Below are positions 29,364 to 37,871 of a stretch of DNA of 64,000 bases, piece by piece. The stretch's first letter is position 1. Each line of letters opens with the position of its first letter. The translations under genes and the position numbers were made by a program. Origin of the DNA: Photorhabdus laumondii subsp. laumondii (GTDB taxonomy: Bacteria; Pseudomonadota; Gammaproteobacteria; Enterobacterales; Enterobacteriaceae); assembly GCF_003343245.1 (NCBI RefSeq), contig NZ_CP024901.1, forward strand, positions 1,798,001 through 1,862,000, written 5' to 3'. Under the pieces are notes generated by a model that worked only from the letters and a program-made list of their open reading frames with translations, had not been told where the DNA came from and searched no databases.

Positions 29364-30271
29364 TGAAGGCAAATTCAGAAGAGTTAACAATTTTCGTGTC
29401 AGTCGTGGAAAACGGGAGTTTCAGTCGTGCGGCGGAACACCTGCAATTAGCAAATTCCGCCGTGAGCCGTTCTATAAAAAAACTGGAAAAGAAACTAGGC
29501 GTGAGTCTGCTCAATCGCACAACACGTCAGCTTAGCTTAACCGAAGAAGGTGAGCGTTATTTCCGCCGAGTTCAGCATGTTCTACAAGAAATGGCCGCCG
29601 CTGAAACTGAAATTATGGAATCTAAACACACTCCAAGTGGTTTATTGCGTATCGATGCTGCAACACCCGTCGTATTACATTTACTGATACCACTGATTAA
29701 ACCTTTTCGCGAACGCTACCCAGAAATAACGTTATCACTGATTTCTTCGGAAACGTATATCAATCTGATTGAACGCAAAGTGGATATTGCCATTCGTGTA
29801 GGCAACTTAACCGACTCCAGTCTACGAGCTCGACCACTTTTTTCCAGCTATCGAAAAATCGTCGCCTCTCCTGAATATCTGAAAAAATATGGCATACCGC
29901 AATGCATTGAGGAGTTGAAAAACCATATTTGTCTTGGCTTTACCGAACCGGTATCACTGAATACCTGGCCGATAGCTTGTCAGGACGGACAACTGCATGA
30001 AATAACCGTGGGACTTTCTTCCAACAGTGGTGAAACCCTGAAACAACTGTGTGTAACGGGTAATGGTATCGCGTGTCTGTCTGATTATATGATTGATAAG
30101 GAGATTACCAGTGGTGAACTTGTTGAACTACTGGTTGAAAAACGTTTACCCGTCGGGATGCCTTTCAATGCCGTATATTACAGCGATCAGGCTGTAAGCA
30201 CCCGAATCAGGGCATTTATCGATTTTCTGAGTGAATATGTCAATGACTCCCGTAAATACTTTGGTCGTTAA
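29363..30271 (+). CDS. yafC: LysR-family transcriptional regulator (YafC-like)
   Basis: 302 residues: N-terminal winged HTH ([20 protein letters not shown], then [33 protein letters not shown]) and a periplasmic-binding-like effector domain. Its start codon shares a base with the dinG stop (TAATG). In E. coli yafC neighbours dkgB, which encodes the aldo-keto reductase also found here at 31780, so I favour YafC; likely targets are the convergently placed flavin oxidoreductase and dkgB. Confidence 0.8.
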   Translation: MKANSEELTIFVSVVENGSFSRAAEHLQLANSAVSRSIKKLEKKLGVSLLNRTTRQLSLTEEGERYFRRVQHVLQEMAAAETEIMESKHTPSGLLRIDAATPVVLHLLIPLIKPFRERYPEITLSLISSETYINLIERKVDIAIRVGNLTDSSLRARPLFSSYRKIVASPEYLKKYGIPQCIEELKNHICLGFTEPVSLNTWPIACQDGQLHEITVGLSSNSGETLKQLCVTGNGIACLSDYMIDKEITSGELVELLVEKRLPVGMPFNAVYYSDQAVSTRIRAFIDFLSEYVNDSRKYFGR

Positions 30272-30295
30272 AGCAAAAATTAATCTTTATAAAGA

Positions 30296-30404
30296 TGATT
30301 TCAAGATGCATCGCGACGAGAATCCCCGGGAGCATAGCCGAACTATGTGACCGGGGTAAGTGGGTGTAGCCAACAAAGAGGCAACTTGAAGGATAACGGG
30401 TATA
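30296..30404 (+). repeat. ERIC element, deleted left part
   Basis: gatttcaagatgcatcgcgacg then directly gaatccccgggagcata...gataacgggtata. Lacks the tataccctat end and about 11 internal bases (gcaagggagtg). Located between the convergent yafC-like and OYE genes. Confidence 0.9.
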
Positions 30405-31505
30405 TTAGTTTATAGCCAAATAATCGGTATAACCTTCCATATTACCACCGAAAAATTTTTCTTTTATCGGCGGGTTTAGCTCTAGCTTATTAGCAAGACG
30501 ATAGGGTAAATCTGGGTTAGCAATAAAAGGGCGACCAAATCCGATCAAATCCGCCCAGCCTTTAGTTAGCGCTTCTTCCGCTCGTTCCAAAGTGTATTTA
30601 CCGGAATATATCAACGTGCCGTGATAAAGGAGGCGAAAAGCTTCTTTGAAGGTTACTGGCATGACGGGAGCGTCTTCCCAATCCGCTTCGGCAATATGAA
30701 TATAGGCTATGCCGATATCATTTAGCACACTCGCGGCAGCCAGATAAGTGGCTTCGGGCGTATCATCTTTTGAACCCATCAGGGTTGTGAGTGGTGCCAG
30801 GCGAACACCTAGCTTATCTTTCCCTATCGCGCTAGCCACTGATGTAGCGACTTCTCTCAAGAAACGTAAACGATTTTGTAAAGTTCCACCATATTCGTCA
30901 TCTCGTAGGTTAGTCTGAGAATCAATAAACTGATTAATAAGATAACCATTCGCCGCATGAAGCTCTACACCATCAAAACCTGCTGCAATAGCATTATTTG
31001 CTGCTTGAACATAATCATTTACGATATCTGGAATTTCATCAAGTGTCAGTGCTCGTGGCTGCGAGTGTTGTACCATTTCACCGATACCATGTTCAGGTCC
31101 ACGGCCTGCCACATCCAGAAAAACTTTTACACCTTTTGCTTGAAGGGCAGAGGGAGAAACCGGCTCAGAATTATTGGGTTGTAGAATCGTGTGTGAAACA
31201 CGTCCTACATGCCATAATTGAGCAAAAATTTTGCCTCCTGCCATATGTACCGCATCTGTTACTTTTTTCCATCCTATTATCTGCTCAGGCTTATAAATAC
31301 CTGGCGTCCATGCATATCCTTGCCCCTGTTGGCTGATTTGTGTACCTTCGCTGATAATTAGTCCTGCACTGGCACGTTGTGCATAATATTCAGCCATCAA
31401 ATCAGTCGCTATACCGTTTGTTCCAGCCCGTGAACGAGTCATCGGTGGCATAACAATACGATTAGATAACGACAGACCATTCAGAGAATAGCGTTCAAAA
31501 AGCAT
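30405..31505 (-). CDS. Old Yellow Enzyme family NADH:flavin oxidoreductase (alkene reductase)
   Basis: FMN-dependent ene-reductase of the NemA/OYE type, 366 residues from ATG 31505 (MLFERYSLNGLSLSNRIVMP). Seen: MPPMTRSRA, EYYAQRASAGLIISEGTQIS, the substrate-binding His/Asn pair in VELHAANGYLINQFID, YGGTLQNRLRF, and the phosphate site IYSGKYTLERAEE with LIGFGRPFIANPDLP. Reduces electrophiles such as enals, quinones or nitro compounds. It lies next to dkgB on the same strand, which also detoxifies carbonyls; both may answer to the YafC-like regulator. Confidence 0.88.
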   Translation of the reverse strand: MLFERYSLNGLSLSNRIVMPPMTRSRAGTNGIATDLMAEYYAQRASAGLIISEGTQISQQGQGYAWTPGIYKPEQIIGWKKVTDAVHMAGGKIFAQLWHVGRVSHTILQPNNSEPVSPSALQAKGVKVFLDVAGRGPEHGIGEMVQHSQPRALTLDEIPDIVNDYVQAANNAIAAGFDGVELHAANGYLINQFIDSQTNLRDDEYGGTLQNRLRFLREVATSVASAIGKDKLGVRLAPLTTLMGSKDDTPEATYLAAASVLNDIGIAYIHIAEADWEDAPVMPVTFKEAFRLLYHGTLIYSGKYTLERAEEALTKGWADLIGFGRPFIANPDLPYRLANKLELNPPIKEKFFGGNMEGYTDYLAIN

Positions 31506-31698
31506 AATATTTCTCACTCTTTATTATTCATTGATTTTGATTTGTGTATATGGAGATATTATGCTTCGCAAACTCTTTCTAAAAAGGCTTATTACGACAA
31601 AAGACTTTTGCTGTAAGTGTAAAAATGTTCGAGTTTTCTTATTATCTAAGATAATTAAGGGTAATTTGTAAAATCGATTTACTAAGTGAAAATGGAAG

Positions 31699-31716
31699 CA
31701 GCTCCCGAAGGAGCTG
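31699..31716 (-). terminator. Terminator after dkgB
   Basis: On the minus strand cagctcc-ttcg-ggagctg, a seven-bp stem closed by a UUCG tetraloop, followed by cttccatttt. Lies 64 bases beyond the dkgB stop. Confidence 0.65.
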
Positions 31717-31779
31717 AAATAAGCAAGTATGTTTCTGCAAAGCGGAGAGATTACTGAGTTTATTAAGAAGTGGGAGTCA

Positions 31780-32586
31780 TTAATTATCCCATTGGGGAGC
31801 AAGTCCTTCTGGATTAACGAGACGTTCGTTGTGATCAAGTGTGGCGATCGCCGCCATGTCGTCTGCATCAAGTTTAAGCACGGAGGCTCTCAGATTACTT
31901 TGTAAATTTTCGCGCTTAGTTGAAGATGGGATCACGCTATAACCCAATGCCATCGCCCAAGACAAAATCACCTGCGCAGGCGTGGCTTGATGTTTGGTGG
32001 CTATGCGTCTGATAACTTCATCTTGAAGAGCTTTACTATAAGCGAGGGTCATATAGGAAGTGATATGAATTCCATGATCTTTCGCCCAAGCTGTCACGTG
32101 GCAGTTTTGTAGATAGGGAGAAAGTTCAATTTGGTTCGTGGTGATGTGTTCAGCACCTACTGCATCGATAGCCTGTTGCATGAGATCAATCGTAAAGTTT
32201 GAAACACCGATTTCACGTGTCAACCCCATATTTTTAGCGTCCAGTAACGCATTCATTGTTTCATCAACACTGACAACGTTGTGTGGTGATGGCCAATGAA
32301 TTAGCGTCAAATCAACATAATCAGTGCGCAGCTTCGCTATACTCTCTTTAAGACTTGGTATCAATTTTTCTTTGCTTAAATTTTCTGTCCAGATTTTTGT
32401 CGTGATATAGATATCTTCACGAGCTACACCGCTTTCTTCTATGGCTTGTCCTACTGCGGCTTCATTCTCATAAATTTGTGCTGTATCAATCGCACGATAT
32501 CCCAATTCAAGGGCATTTTTTACCGATGTGATCACAACATCATCTTTCAGACGAAAAGTACCTAATCCAAATGCAGGAACAGACAT
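31780..32586 (-). CDS. dkgB: 2,5-diketo-D-gluconate reductase B / methylglyoxal reductase DkgB
   Basis: Aldo-keto reductase (AKR) of 268 residues from ATG 32586 ([19 protein letters not shown] as in E. coli DkgB; an upstream ATG at 32598 adds four codons). Catalytic tetrad positions: Asp in [16 protein letters not shown] with Tyr, Lys in [12 protein letters not shown], His in [14 protein letters not shown] site [15 protein letters not shown]. Ends EGLAPQWDN. An ERIC begins 14 bases upstream of the start codon, displacing or overlapping its promoter. Confidence 0.95.
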   Translation of the reverse strand: MSVPAFGLGTFRLKDDVVITSVKNALELGYRAIDTAQIYENEAAVGQAIEESGVAREDIYITTKIWTENLSKEKLIPSLKESIAKLRTDYVDLTLIHWPSPHNVVSVDETMNALLDAKNMGLTREIGVSNFTIDLMQQAIDAVGAEHITTNQIELSPYLQNCHVTAWAKDHGIHITSYMTLAYSKALQDEVIRRIATKHQATPAQVILSWAMALGYSVIPSSTKRENLQSNLRASVLKLDADDMAAIATLDHNERLVNPEGLAPQWDN

Positions 32587-32599
32587 AATAAACCTCATG

Positions 32600-32726
32600 T
32601 ATACCCGTCATCTTTCAAGCTGCCTCTTTGTTGGCTGCACTCACTCACCCCGGTCACATAGTTATCTATGCTCCCGGAGATTCGCTCCCTTGCCGTCGCG
32701 ATGCAACTTGAAATCCATAGGGTATA
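32600..32726 (-). repeat. ERIC element (full)
   Basis: tatacccgtcatc...ccatagggtata just upstream of dkgB. Confidence 0.95.
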
Positions 32727-32824
32727 ATATTTAATTAAGAAAGGCTTTATTATCATGAGATAAATTGCAATAAAAAAGAGCAGTAAATGCAGAAGTCTTT
32801 TGCTGATATGACAAAAATATAATC

Positions 32825-32951
32825 TATACCCGTTATCCTTCAAGTTGCCTCTTTGTTGGCGGCACTCGCTCACCCCGGTCACATAGTTATCTATGCTCCC
32901 GGGGATTCGTTCCCTTGCCGCCGCGATGCATCTTGAAATCCATTGGGTATA
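32825..32951 (-). repeat. ERIC element (full)
   Basis: tatacccgttatcc...cattgggtata, followed at once by another tatacccgta, the stub of a further copy or of the repeat that received the transposase fragment. Confidence 0.95.
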
Positions 32952-32955
32952 TACC

Positions 32956-33081
32956 CGTATTCTAGTTTTTGTGGACGATGCAATCAGCCACCTTATACAA
33001 CTGCGCTTTGTTAAATCTGAATTAATGTTTACCTACTTCGAGGCTACTCGTGGATATCTGGAAAAACATGATAAACCACGG
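32956..33081 (+). pseudogene. Transposase fragment (integrase-core, ISNCY/IS1202-like)
   Basis: Forty-two codons reading ILVFVDDAISHLIQLRFVKS and then YFEATRGYLEKHDKPR. This is the DDE-core segment around the second catalytic Asp (LLVFVDDAT...LRFVESE...YLERHGKP) of ISNCY-type transposases as I recall them. The expected continuation (VAFYSDKHSVFR) is missing, and both sides are ERIC sequence, so it is a dead relic. Confidence 0.7.
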
Positions 33082-33163
33082 GTACCTCTGATGCTGTGCC
33101 ACGACAGTCTGGAGGGATGTAGAAGATGGCGATTACAGGGAAGAGCAGCCTTAAGTTGCTGCT

Positions 33164-33290
33164 TATACCCGTTATCTTTCAAGTTGCCTCTTTGTTGGCT
33201 GCGCTCGTTCACCCCGGTCACATAGTTATCTATGCTCCCGGGGATTCTCTCCCTTGCCGTCGCGATGTATCTTGAAATCCATAGGGTATA
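33164..33290 (-). repeat. ERIC element (full)
   Basis: tatacccgttatc...ccatagggtata. Third of three ERICs within 700 bases. The 80 bases between the transposase scrap and this copy (33082-33163) are unrecognised. Confidence 0.95.
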
Positions 33291-33332
33291 TATCATCGCC
33301 ATCCAGACTTTATCATTCCAATCAATCAAAGA

Positions 33333-33698
33333 CTAAGCTATCGTAGCAATATGCGAGAATTGGAACCCTGTTGCTGCAACTACGCTACGCAGAGTTTTGA
33401 GTGTTGGATTGCCTTTCGGCGACAGTGTGCGATACAGTGTCTCACGAGAAATGCCTGCTTTTTCAGCAACTTGAGCCATTCCTCCACGCGCCTCTACTAC
33501 GTGGCGCAATGCCATTAGAAACGCTTCCTGCCCGCCTTCTTCATCCATATCAATAAAAGCCTGATGCAGATAATGCTGCGCAAATTCAGGGTCTTCGCGG
33601 AGAAGCGGCACCATCGCATCATCTACAAGCACGATGGTGTAAAGAAAGACGTCTCTTCGCCGGAAAAGAAAATCTCCGGCGAGCATATTTTTCATCAT
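33333..33698 (-). CDS. Addiction-module antidote-like HTH protein (orphan antitoxin)
   Basis: 121 residues; the second half (GGMAQVAEKAGISRETLYRT then LSPKGNPTLKTLRSVV) is the helix-turn-helix of the putative addiction-module antidote family (usually about 100 residues, paired with a RelE/ParE-like toxin encoded just upstream). No toxin gene is present: the upstream neighbour on this strand is the DHDPS-family gene, ending five bases before this ATG. The first 28 residues do not resemble the family, so the real start may be ATG 33614 (MVPLLREDPEFAQ) and the extension a scar of toxin loss. Confidence 0.75.
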   Translation of the reverse strand: MMKNMLAGDFLFRRRDVFLYTIVLVDDAMVPLLREDPEFAQHYLHQAFIDMDEEGGQEAFLMALRHVVEARGGMAQVAEKAGISRETLYRTLSPKGNPTLKTLRSVVAATGFQFSHIATIA

Positions 33699-33703
33699 TT
33701 GGT

Positions 33704-34597
33704 TTAAATAAGGTTTTTTAAATCTTCGAGAATGGTGCCTAGCTGATCACGGGGCTGACCTGATAATGACTTGAGTGGAAAGGGAAGACAAGGGGCGGTT
33801 ACTTTGCCCAGTAACTCAGCGGCGGCTGCGGTGACCCTGAGGCTACCATAGGTTTTGAAGAGCCTCCAGACAGGTTCAAGGGTAGCCGACAACATCTGTA
33901 CCGTTTTTGTATCATTATCCTTTGCTGCGCGAGTGATAGCCAGTGCAGTTCGCGGAAAAAGTCCACCCATGACAGAGAACCAGACATCACATCCAGCGCA
34001 GAGGCCCGTCGCCGCTTGCCAGTCCCCGCTGATTCCGAGCGAAACGTGGCTGGGAAGGCGGGAACGAAGCGCATTCACCTGTTGTGTAGCCAGAGACAGT
34101 GCCTGCGGCAAGCGAGCAAGTTTGAGCGAGCTGACAGACGGTAAATTGGCAATGTTAATCAGCAGCTCATCGCTAAATTCAAAACCTGTCGTTGCAGGAT
34201 TATCATAGACGCAAAGCGGTACGGATAGATAACGGCTGACTTCTTCATAGAGCGAATACACCTCGTCCGGTGTGGGACGCTGGTAAGAAACAGGTGCCAG
34301 CATTACGGCGCTAACACCCGCGTGTTGAGCATCTTCAGCAAGGCTGAGTATATCCGCTACACGCAGCGCTCCAATGCTGACCATCACCGGTATACTGTTC
34401 GCATGTTCAACAGCCAGTCGGGCGACATGCGCGCGCTCCGATAATGTAAGATAGGCGTAGCTACCCGTCGATCCCAGTGCGCCGATAGAATCCACTCCAG
34501 CTTCAACAAGATTTTCAATAAGCGAGATAAATGTCTTCTCATCTACCTTGTTGCCATACAGCGGTGTTAAAGGAAAAGCACTTAGTCCGGTAAACAT
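33704..34597 (-). CDS. Dihydrodipicolinate synthase/N-acetylneuraminate lyase family protein
   Basis: Class I aldolase barrel, 297 residues. Schiff-base lysine in SVSSLKLARLPQ, catalytic tyrosine in LCVYDNPATTGFEF, and GALGSTGSYAYLT at the position of the GTTGE motif (Thr-Glu replaced by Ser-Tyr-type residues, arguing against true DapA). It converts or cleaves a 2-keto acid, but the substrate is unknown. The start has AGGAGAA upstream. Placed downstream of two alpha/beta hydrolases on the same strand (16-base gap to the nearer), so it may be part of a small catabolic or tailoring operon. GC content looks higher than that of the hydrolases. Confidence 0.82.
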   Translation of the reverse strand: MFTGLSAFPLTPLYGNKVDEKTFISLIENLVEAGVDSIGALGSTGSYAYLTLSERAHVARLAVEHANSIPVMVSIGALRVADILSLAEDAQHAGVSAVMLAPVSYQRPTPDEVYSLYEEVSRYLSVPLCVYDNPATTGFEFSDELLINIANLPSVSSLKLARLPQALSLATQQVNALRSRLPSHVSLGISGDWQAATGLCAGCDVWFSVMGGLFPRTALAITRAAKDNDTKTVQMLSATLEPVWRLFKTYGSLRVTAAAAELLGKVTAPCLPFPLKSLSGQPRDQLGTILEDLKNLI

Positions 34598-34613
34598 TCT
34601 TTTCTCCTGTTTT

Positions 34614-35552
34614 TTAATAAAAGAAAGCAGAAAGATCCTTTGAAAATCTTAATGGATCTTTAAGCGCTAAGAAGTGATCTCCATGCTCTTCCCGACCATA
34701 AATTATAATTTCCCCTTTTGGTACAGTAGATGAAATCCATTGTTGGCTTTCTATCCAGTCGCTGTTTTCACCTGAAAAAATTAAAGTAGGAACGGTTATT
34801 TTATGGGAAATAACATCTCGCCAATCATTTAAAATATGTTCAAATAGTACTGATTTCAAATCATCTATACTTTGTGGAACAAATTCATTGGCAAAGGTTT
34901 GTGAATTGAAAAATGCGGGTGCTCCTTCTGTTGTATAATATTTAAGTATATCAGAATTAAAGAACATTTTATTCCCGGGAATTTTTCCACTATAGACGTC
35001 TATCAAAGCTTCTGGCGAATTTGTAAAAGCTCCTGCTTTAATTCTTTCTTCCTCTGACCAATCTGCGTGGCAATAAATAGAAGGTGGTTCATCAATCAAT
35101 GCTATTTTTTTTATTACTTCCAATCCGAAAAGATCAATGTAGCTCCATAGTACCGAACATCCCATAGACCACCCACAGAAATATGCTTTCTTTATATTAA
35201 CAGCAACAATAAATTCATGAAGATCAGCAGAAAAACGAGAAATTCTATTTCCATAATTTACTTTTTGAGATAAACCATGATTACGCTGATCCAATACATA
35301 AACTTCATATTTCTTGCTGAGAAGATATATTATATTTATATATTCTGCACCATGTGAGGACCAACCGGGGATGAATATTAAAGTTTCTCCTTTACCGGCC
35401 TTCCAAAAAGAGAGAGATACCTCATCACTTGTTTTAAAAAAACCAATTTCAAGATCTTTCAAATCGGATAACTTCTCTGGAAGTTCTTTAATTGTGTGGG
35501 GAAATTTGAAATCACGACCAAAGAACTCTAGAGCTTTATTGTATGTTAACAT
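34614..35552 (-). CDS. Alpha/beta hydrolase
   Basis: 312 residues. Oxyanion segment LIFIPGWSSHGAEY, nucleophile elbow AYFCGWSMGCSVLWS, acid near TLIFSGENSDWIES, and His in GREEHGDHFLALKDP. No signal peptide. Family members include esterases, C-C hydrolases and lactonases; the substrate is not apparent. AT-rich compared with the DHDPS-family gene it precedes. Confidence 0.85.
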   Translation of the reverse strand: MLTYNKALEFFGRDFKFPHTIKELPEKLSDLKDLEIGFFKTSDEVSLSFWKAGKGETLIFIPGWSSHGAEYINIIYLLSKKYEVYVLDQRNHGLSQKVNYGNRISRFSADLHEFIVAVNIKKAYFCGWSMGCSVLWSYIDLFGLEVIKKIALIDEPPSIYCHADWSEEERIKAGAFTNSPEALIDVYSGKIPGNKMFFNSDILKYYTTEGAPAFFNSQTFANEFVPQSIDDLKSVLFEHILNDWRDVISHKITVPTLIFSGENSDWIESQQWISSTVPKGEIIIYGREEHGDHFLALKDPLRFSKDLSAFFY

Positions 35553-35616
35553 ATTCTAACTTCCGTTTAATTTAACTGTTTGATATGTTGAAATAATATC
35601 ATCGTGCATAGATAGG

Positions 35617-36312
35617 TTAACTCATATTTAACCACTCGATGAGCGCTTTGTTCACTTCTTCTGGCTGCTCAAGTGTTGTGGCATGTCCACACCTGTATAA
35701 TTTAATTAATTTTGCGTTTGGTATCTTTTCAGCCATTTCTTCTGAATATTCAGGTGGAGTTATGGTGTCACTGTCACCGACAAGAACCAATGTAGGTACA
35801 CTGATATGGGTTAAAATATTTCGATTATCTGTACGATCACCTAAAGCCTTGGATTGACGAACATAAGCATCAAAGCCAGTTTCTTTCCCCATGCGAATAA
35901 TAGTATTTATAAGATTTTTATCGTGCTGACGAGATTTGTGCACTCCTGTGGTAGCCATATTTTTTAAGATTTCTTCGAAATTTTCCAGAGTGGTTTTATT
36001 TAGTAAATTTTCTCTCATCTTTTTTTGCTCTTCTGTCTCTGGACGCGCAGAGCTATTAAGTAAAGCTAATCGGCTTACGCGCTCCGGAGCTAACTTCATT
36101 ATTTCCAGACAAATGAAACCTCCCATAGACATGCCAGCAAGAGAAAAATAGGAAGGTGCCTTCTGGATGATATCTTTCGCCATTTCTGTAAGACTACTAC
36201 CTTCCAGTATTGATGGTATTGTAACGGAACTATGCTTCCAAAGATTAGGTATTTGGTAGGCAAATAACTCGGATGTGCATAAATGACCGGGGATGATGAT
36301 TGTTGGTTCCAT
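35617..36312 (-). CDS. Alpha/beta hydrolase
   Basis: 231 residues; ATG 36312 with AAGGAAA upstream. Oxyanion segment IIIPGHLCTSELFAYQIP, nucleophile SLAGMSMGGFICLEIMK, acid LVLVGDSDTITPPE, His in YRCGHATTLEQPEEV. Small lid. Resembles the compact esterase/MenH-like hydrolases. 64 bases upstream of the second hydrolase, same strand. Confidence 0.85.
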   Translation of the reverse strand: MEPTIIIPGHLCTSELFAYQIPNLWKHSSVTIPSILEGSSLTEMAKDIIQKAPSYFSLAGMSMGGFICLEIMKLAPERVSRLALLNSSARPETEEQKKMRENLLNKTTLENFEEILKNMATTGVHKSRQHDKNLINTIIRMGKETGFDAYVRQSKALGDRTDNRNILTHISVPTLVLVGDSDTITPPEYSEEMAEKIPNAKLIKLYRCGHATTLEQPEEVNKALIEWLNMS

Positions 36313-36593
36313 ATTGGATTTCCTTGCATTAATATTACTGTTTTTTTATACAGTACGGCATATAAAAAGTCAACTTTTTAGTATTTATTAGAAAGCAGTA
36401 GCATGCCTACGGTGTGAGCTAAAACGCTGTAAGAAGAGTGCGCTATATTGAGATTGAATGATTTTATAAAAAAATATTTATTTGTTTGGGGATGATTTTA
36501 ATTGTCCCTGTTTTATTTGTGAATGTTAATTTTTTATATGAGAAAAATTAAAAGACATTAGATTGCCTTAACGATAGTTATAAGCATAGGTAT

Positions 36594-36677
36594 AAAGAAA
36601 GGGGGGCGTATCTGTTAGTTCGCTTCGCTTACTGCTTAACAAGGTTGCCCCTGAGCAGCCCTATCCCCCCTTTTTTA
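36594..36677. ncRNA. Structured RNA candidate or bidirectional terminator
   Basis: A closing stem aaagggggg (36598-36606) / ccccccttt (36665-36673), with T6 following on the + strand and TTTCTTT on the minus strand. Inside are two further helices: tgtta/taaca around tcgcttcgctt, and ggttgc-ccctga-gcagcc. The + strand form would be an 80-nt RNA with a three-way junction and an intrinsic terminator; the minus form would terminate the PhnA-domain gene 40 bases away. No coding potential. Not a small RNA I recognise. Confidence 0.5.
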
Positions 36678-36716
36678 TCGGCAAATTCAGTAAATAAAAT
36701 CGATAGAAAAGGCGAC

Positions 36717-36938
36717 TTATCCTACTTTTTTCAGAAAACAGGTTTTCAGTACTAACCCTCTGATTTTATCTGCGTTACATTCGATTTCATCTTCACGATG
36801 GGTAAGACGGATATTTTTAATCAAAGTGCCGCGTTTTAACGTTGCTGATGTGCCTTTTACTTTTAGATCTTTGATGACCTGTACAGAATCGCCATCATTA
36901 AGTAGGGTGCCATTGCTGTCTTTTACTTCGTTGTCCAT
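36717..36938 (-). CDS. PhnA-domain protein, short form
   Basis: 73 residues covering only the C-terminal PhnA domain (DSNGTLLNDGDSVQVIKDLK and VKGTSATLKRGTLIKNIRLT match E. coli PhnA/YjdM closely). The N-terminal zinc ribbon of the 111-residue E. coli protein is absent. The name comes from phosphonate operons, but a direct role in phosphonate use is not established. AGGAAAT lies before the ATG. Confidence 0.88.
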   Translation of the reverse strand: MDNEVKDSNGTLLNDGDSVQVIKDLKVKGTSATLKRGTLIKNIRLTHREDEIECNADKIRGLVLKTCFLKKVG

Positions 36939-37130
36939 TTTGCTATTTCCTCAAGTTATTTCTGAAAATAAGTGTGGATTATAGACAGTTTGTACTGATT
37001 TTTAAAGAATATGACGAAATTTATCCGAATGGAGGGCATTTTATGATGTTTTGCCGTGTCGGATCTTGGTAATGAAAGGCTAATGTAAACAGGACCCTGT
37101 GTTAATAGGGGCCTGTAAGTCTCAGAGCTC

Positions 37131-37207
37131 TATACCCGTTATCTTTCAAGTTGCCTCTTTGTTGGCTCCCTTGCCGCCGCGATGCATCTTGAAATCCATA
37201 GGGTGCA
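37131..37207 (-). repeat. ERIC element, internally deleted
   Basis: tatacccgttatctttcaag...gttggct joined directly to cccttgccgccgcgatgcat...ccatagggt. About 50 bases including the centre of the palindrome are missing, leaving both ends: a miniature form. Confidence 0.9.
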
Positions 37208-37229
37208 TAATATGGTGGCTCTTTATATT

Positions 37230-37577
37230 TTACTGCTCAACGCTTGCTTCAATAAACCATAAGAATTTGTCGAGATCACGGGAGGCGGCGGTTAACATAT
37301 CTGCGGTGTTTTCATCTTCAACTTCGTTCAGCGCTTTGCGGATATCATTAGCGACAACAGCATAACGGTCGGCCAGTGCTTTTAGATGGTCCTGCACGTC
37401 ATGGATATTTGTTGGGTAGCTTTTCAGTGCTGTGTGTCTATTAACTTCTTGTACGGTGCCGAGAGCTATTCCACCAAGTTGTACGACTCTTTCTGCAAAG
37501 ATATCTGAATGTTCAATAATTGTGGCACGAAAGGTATCCAGCATTTCATGGATGGAAATGAAATTTTTGCCACGCAT
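37230..37577 (-). pseudogene. dps: dps, N-terminally truncated
   Basis: 115 codons matching E. coli Dps from its Met52 ([20 protein letters not shown] ... [17 protein letters not shown]). Upstream the frame still reads Ala-His-Trp-Asn, as in E. coli AHWNMRG, but is preceded by an in-frame TAA, and beyond that nothing resembles the first 46 residues. The truncated protein keeps the equivalents of His63, Asp67, Asp78 and Glu82 but loses His51 of the ferroxidase site and the whole first helix, so a functional dodecamer is unlikely. Next to rhtA, as in E. coli. Confidence 0.82.
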
Positions 37578-37810
37578 GTTCCAATGTGCTTAATAATTTC
37601 CCCTGGATGTTAATAATGAGTTTTTCGTTGGCGAGATGAATGTAACTCGATATTAGTCTTAAATCATATAGTTTATTCCTATTAAATCAATAGTTAATTT
37701 TTATAGGGAAATATTCACTATAAAATTCTTAGATTAATATTGAAAAGTATAATAATTTATCAGGTAAATCTGCGTGAATAATTTTGTTATGAATGAGTTT
37801 CTTTATTTAT

Positions 37811-37843
37811 AAAAAACCGGAGAATGACTTTACTCCTCCGGCT
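37811..37843 (-). terminator. Terminator of rhtA
   Basis: On the minus strand gccggag-...-ctccggtttttt: six-bp GC-rich stem and a T6 run, 29 bases beyond the rhtA stop. Confidence 0.75.
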
Positions 37844-37871
37844 TCTATTTCATTTCGATTAAATAAAATGA

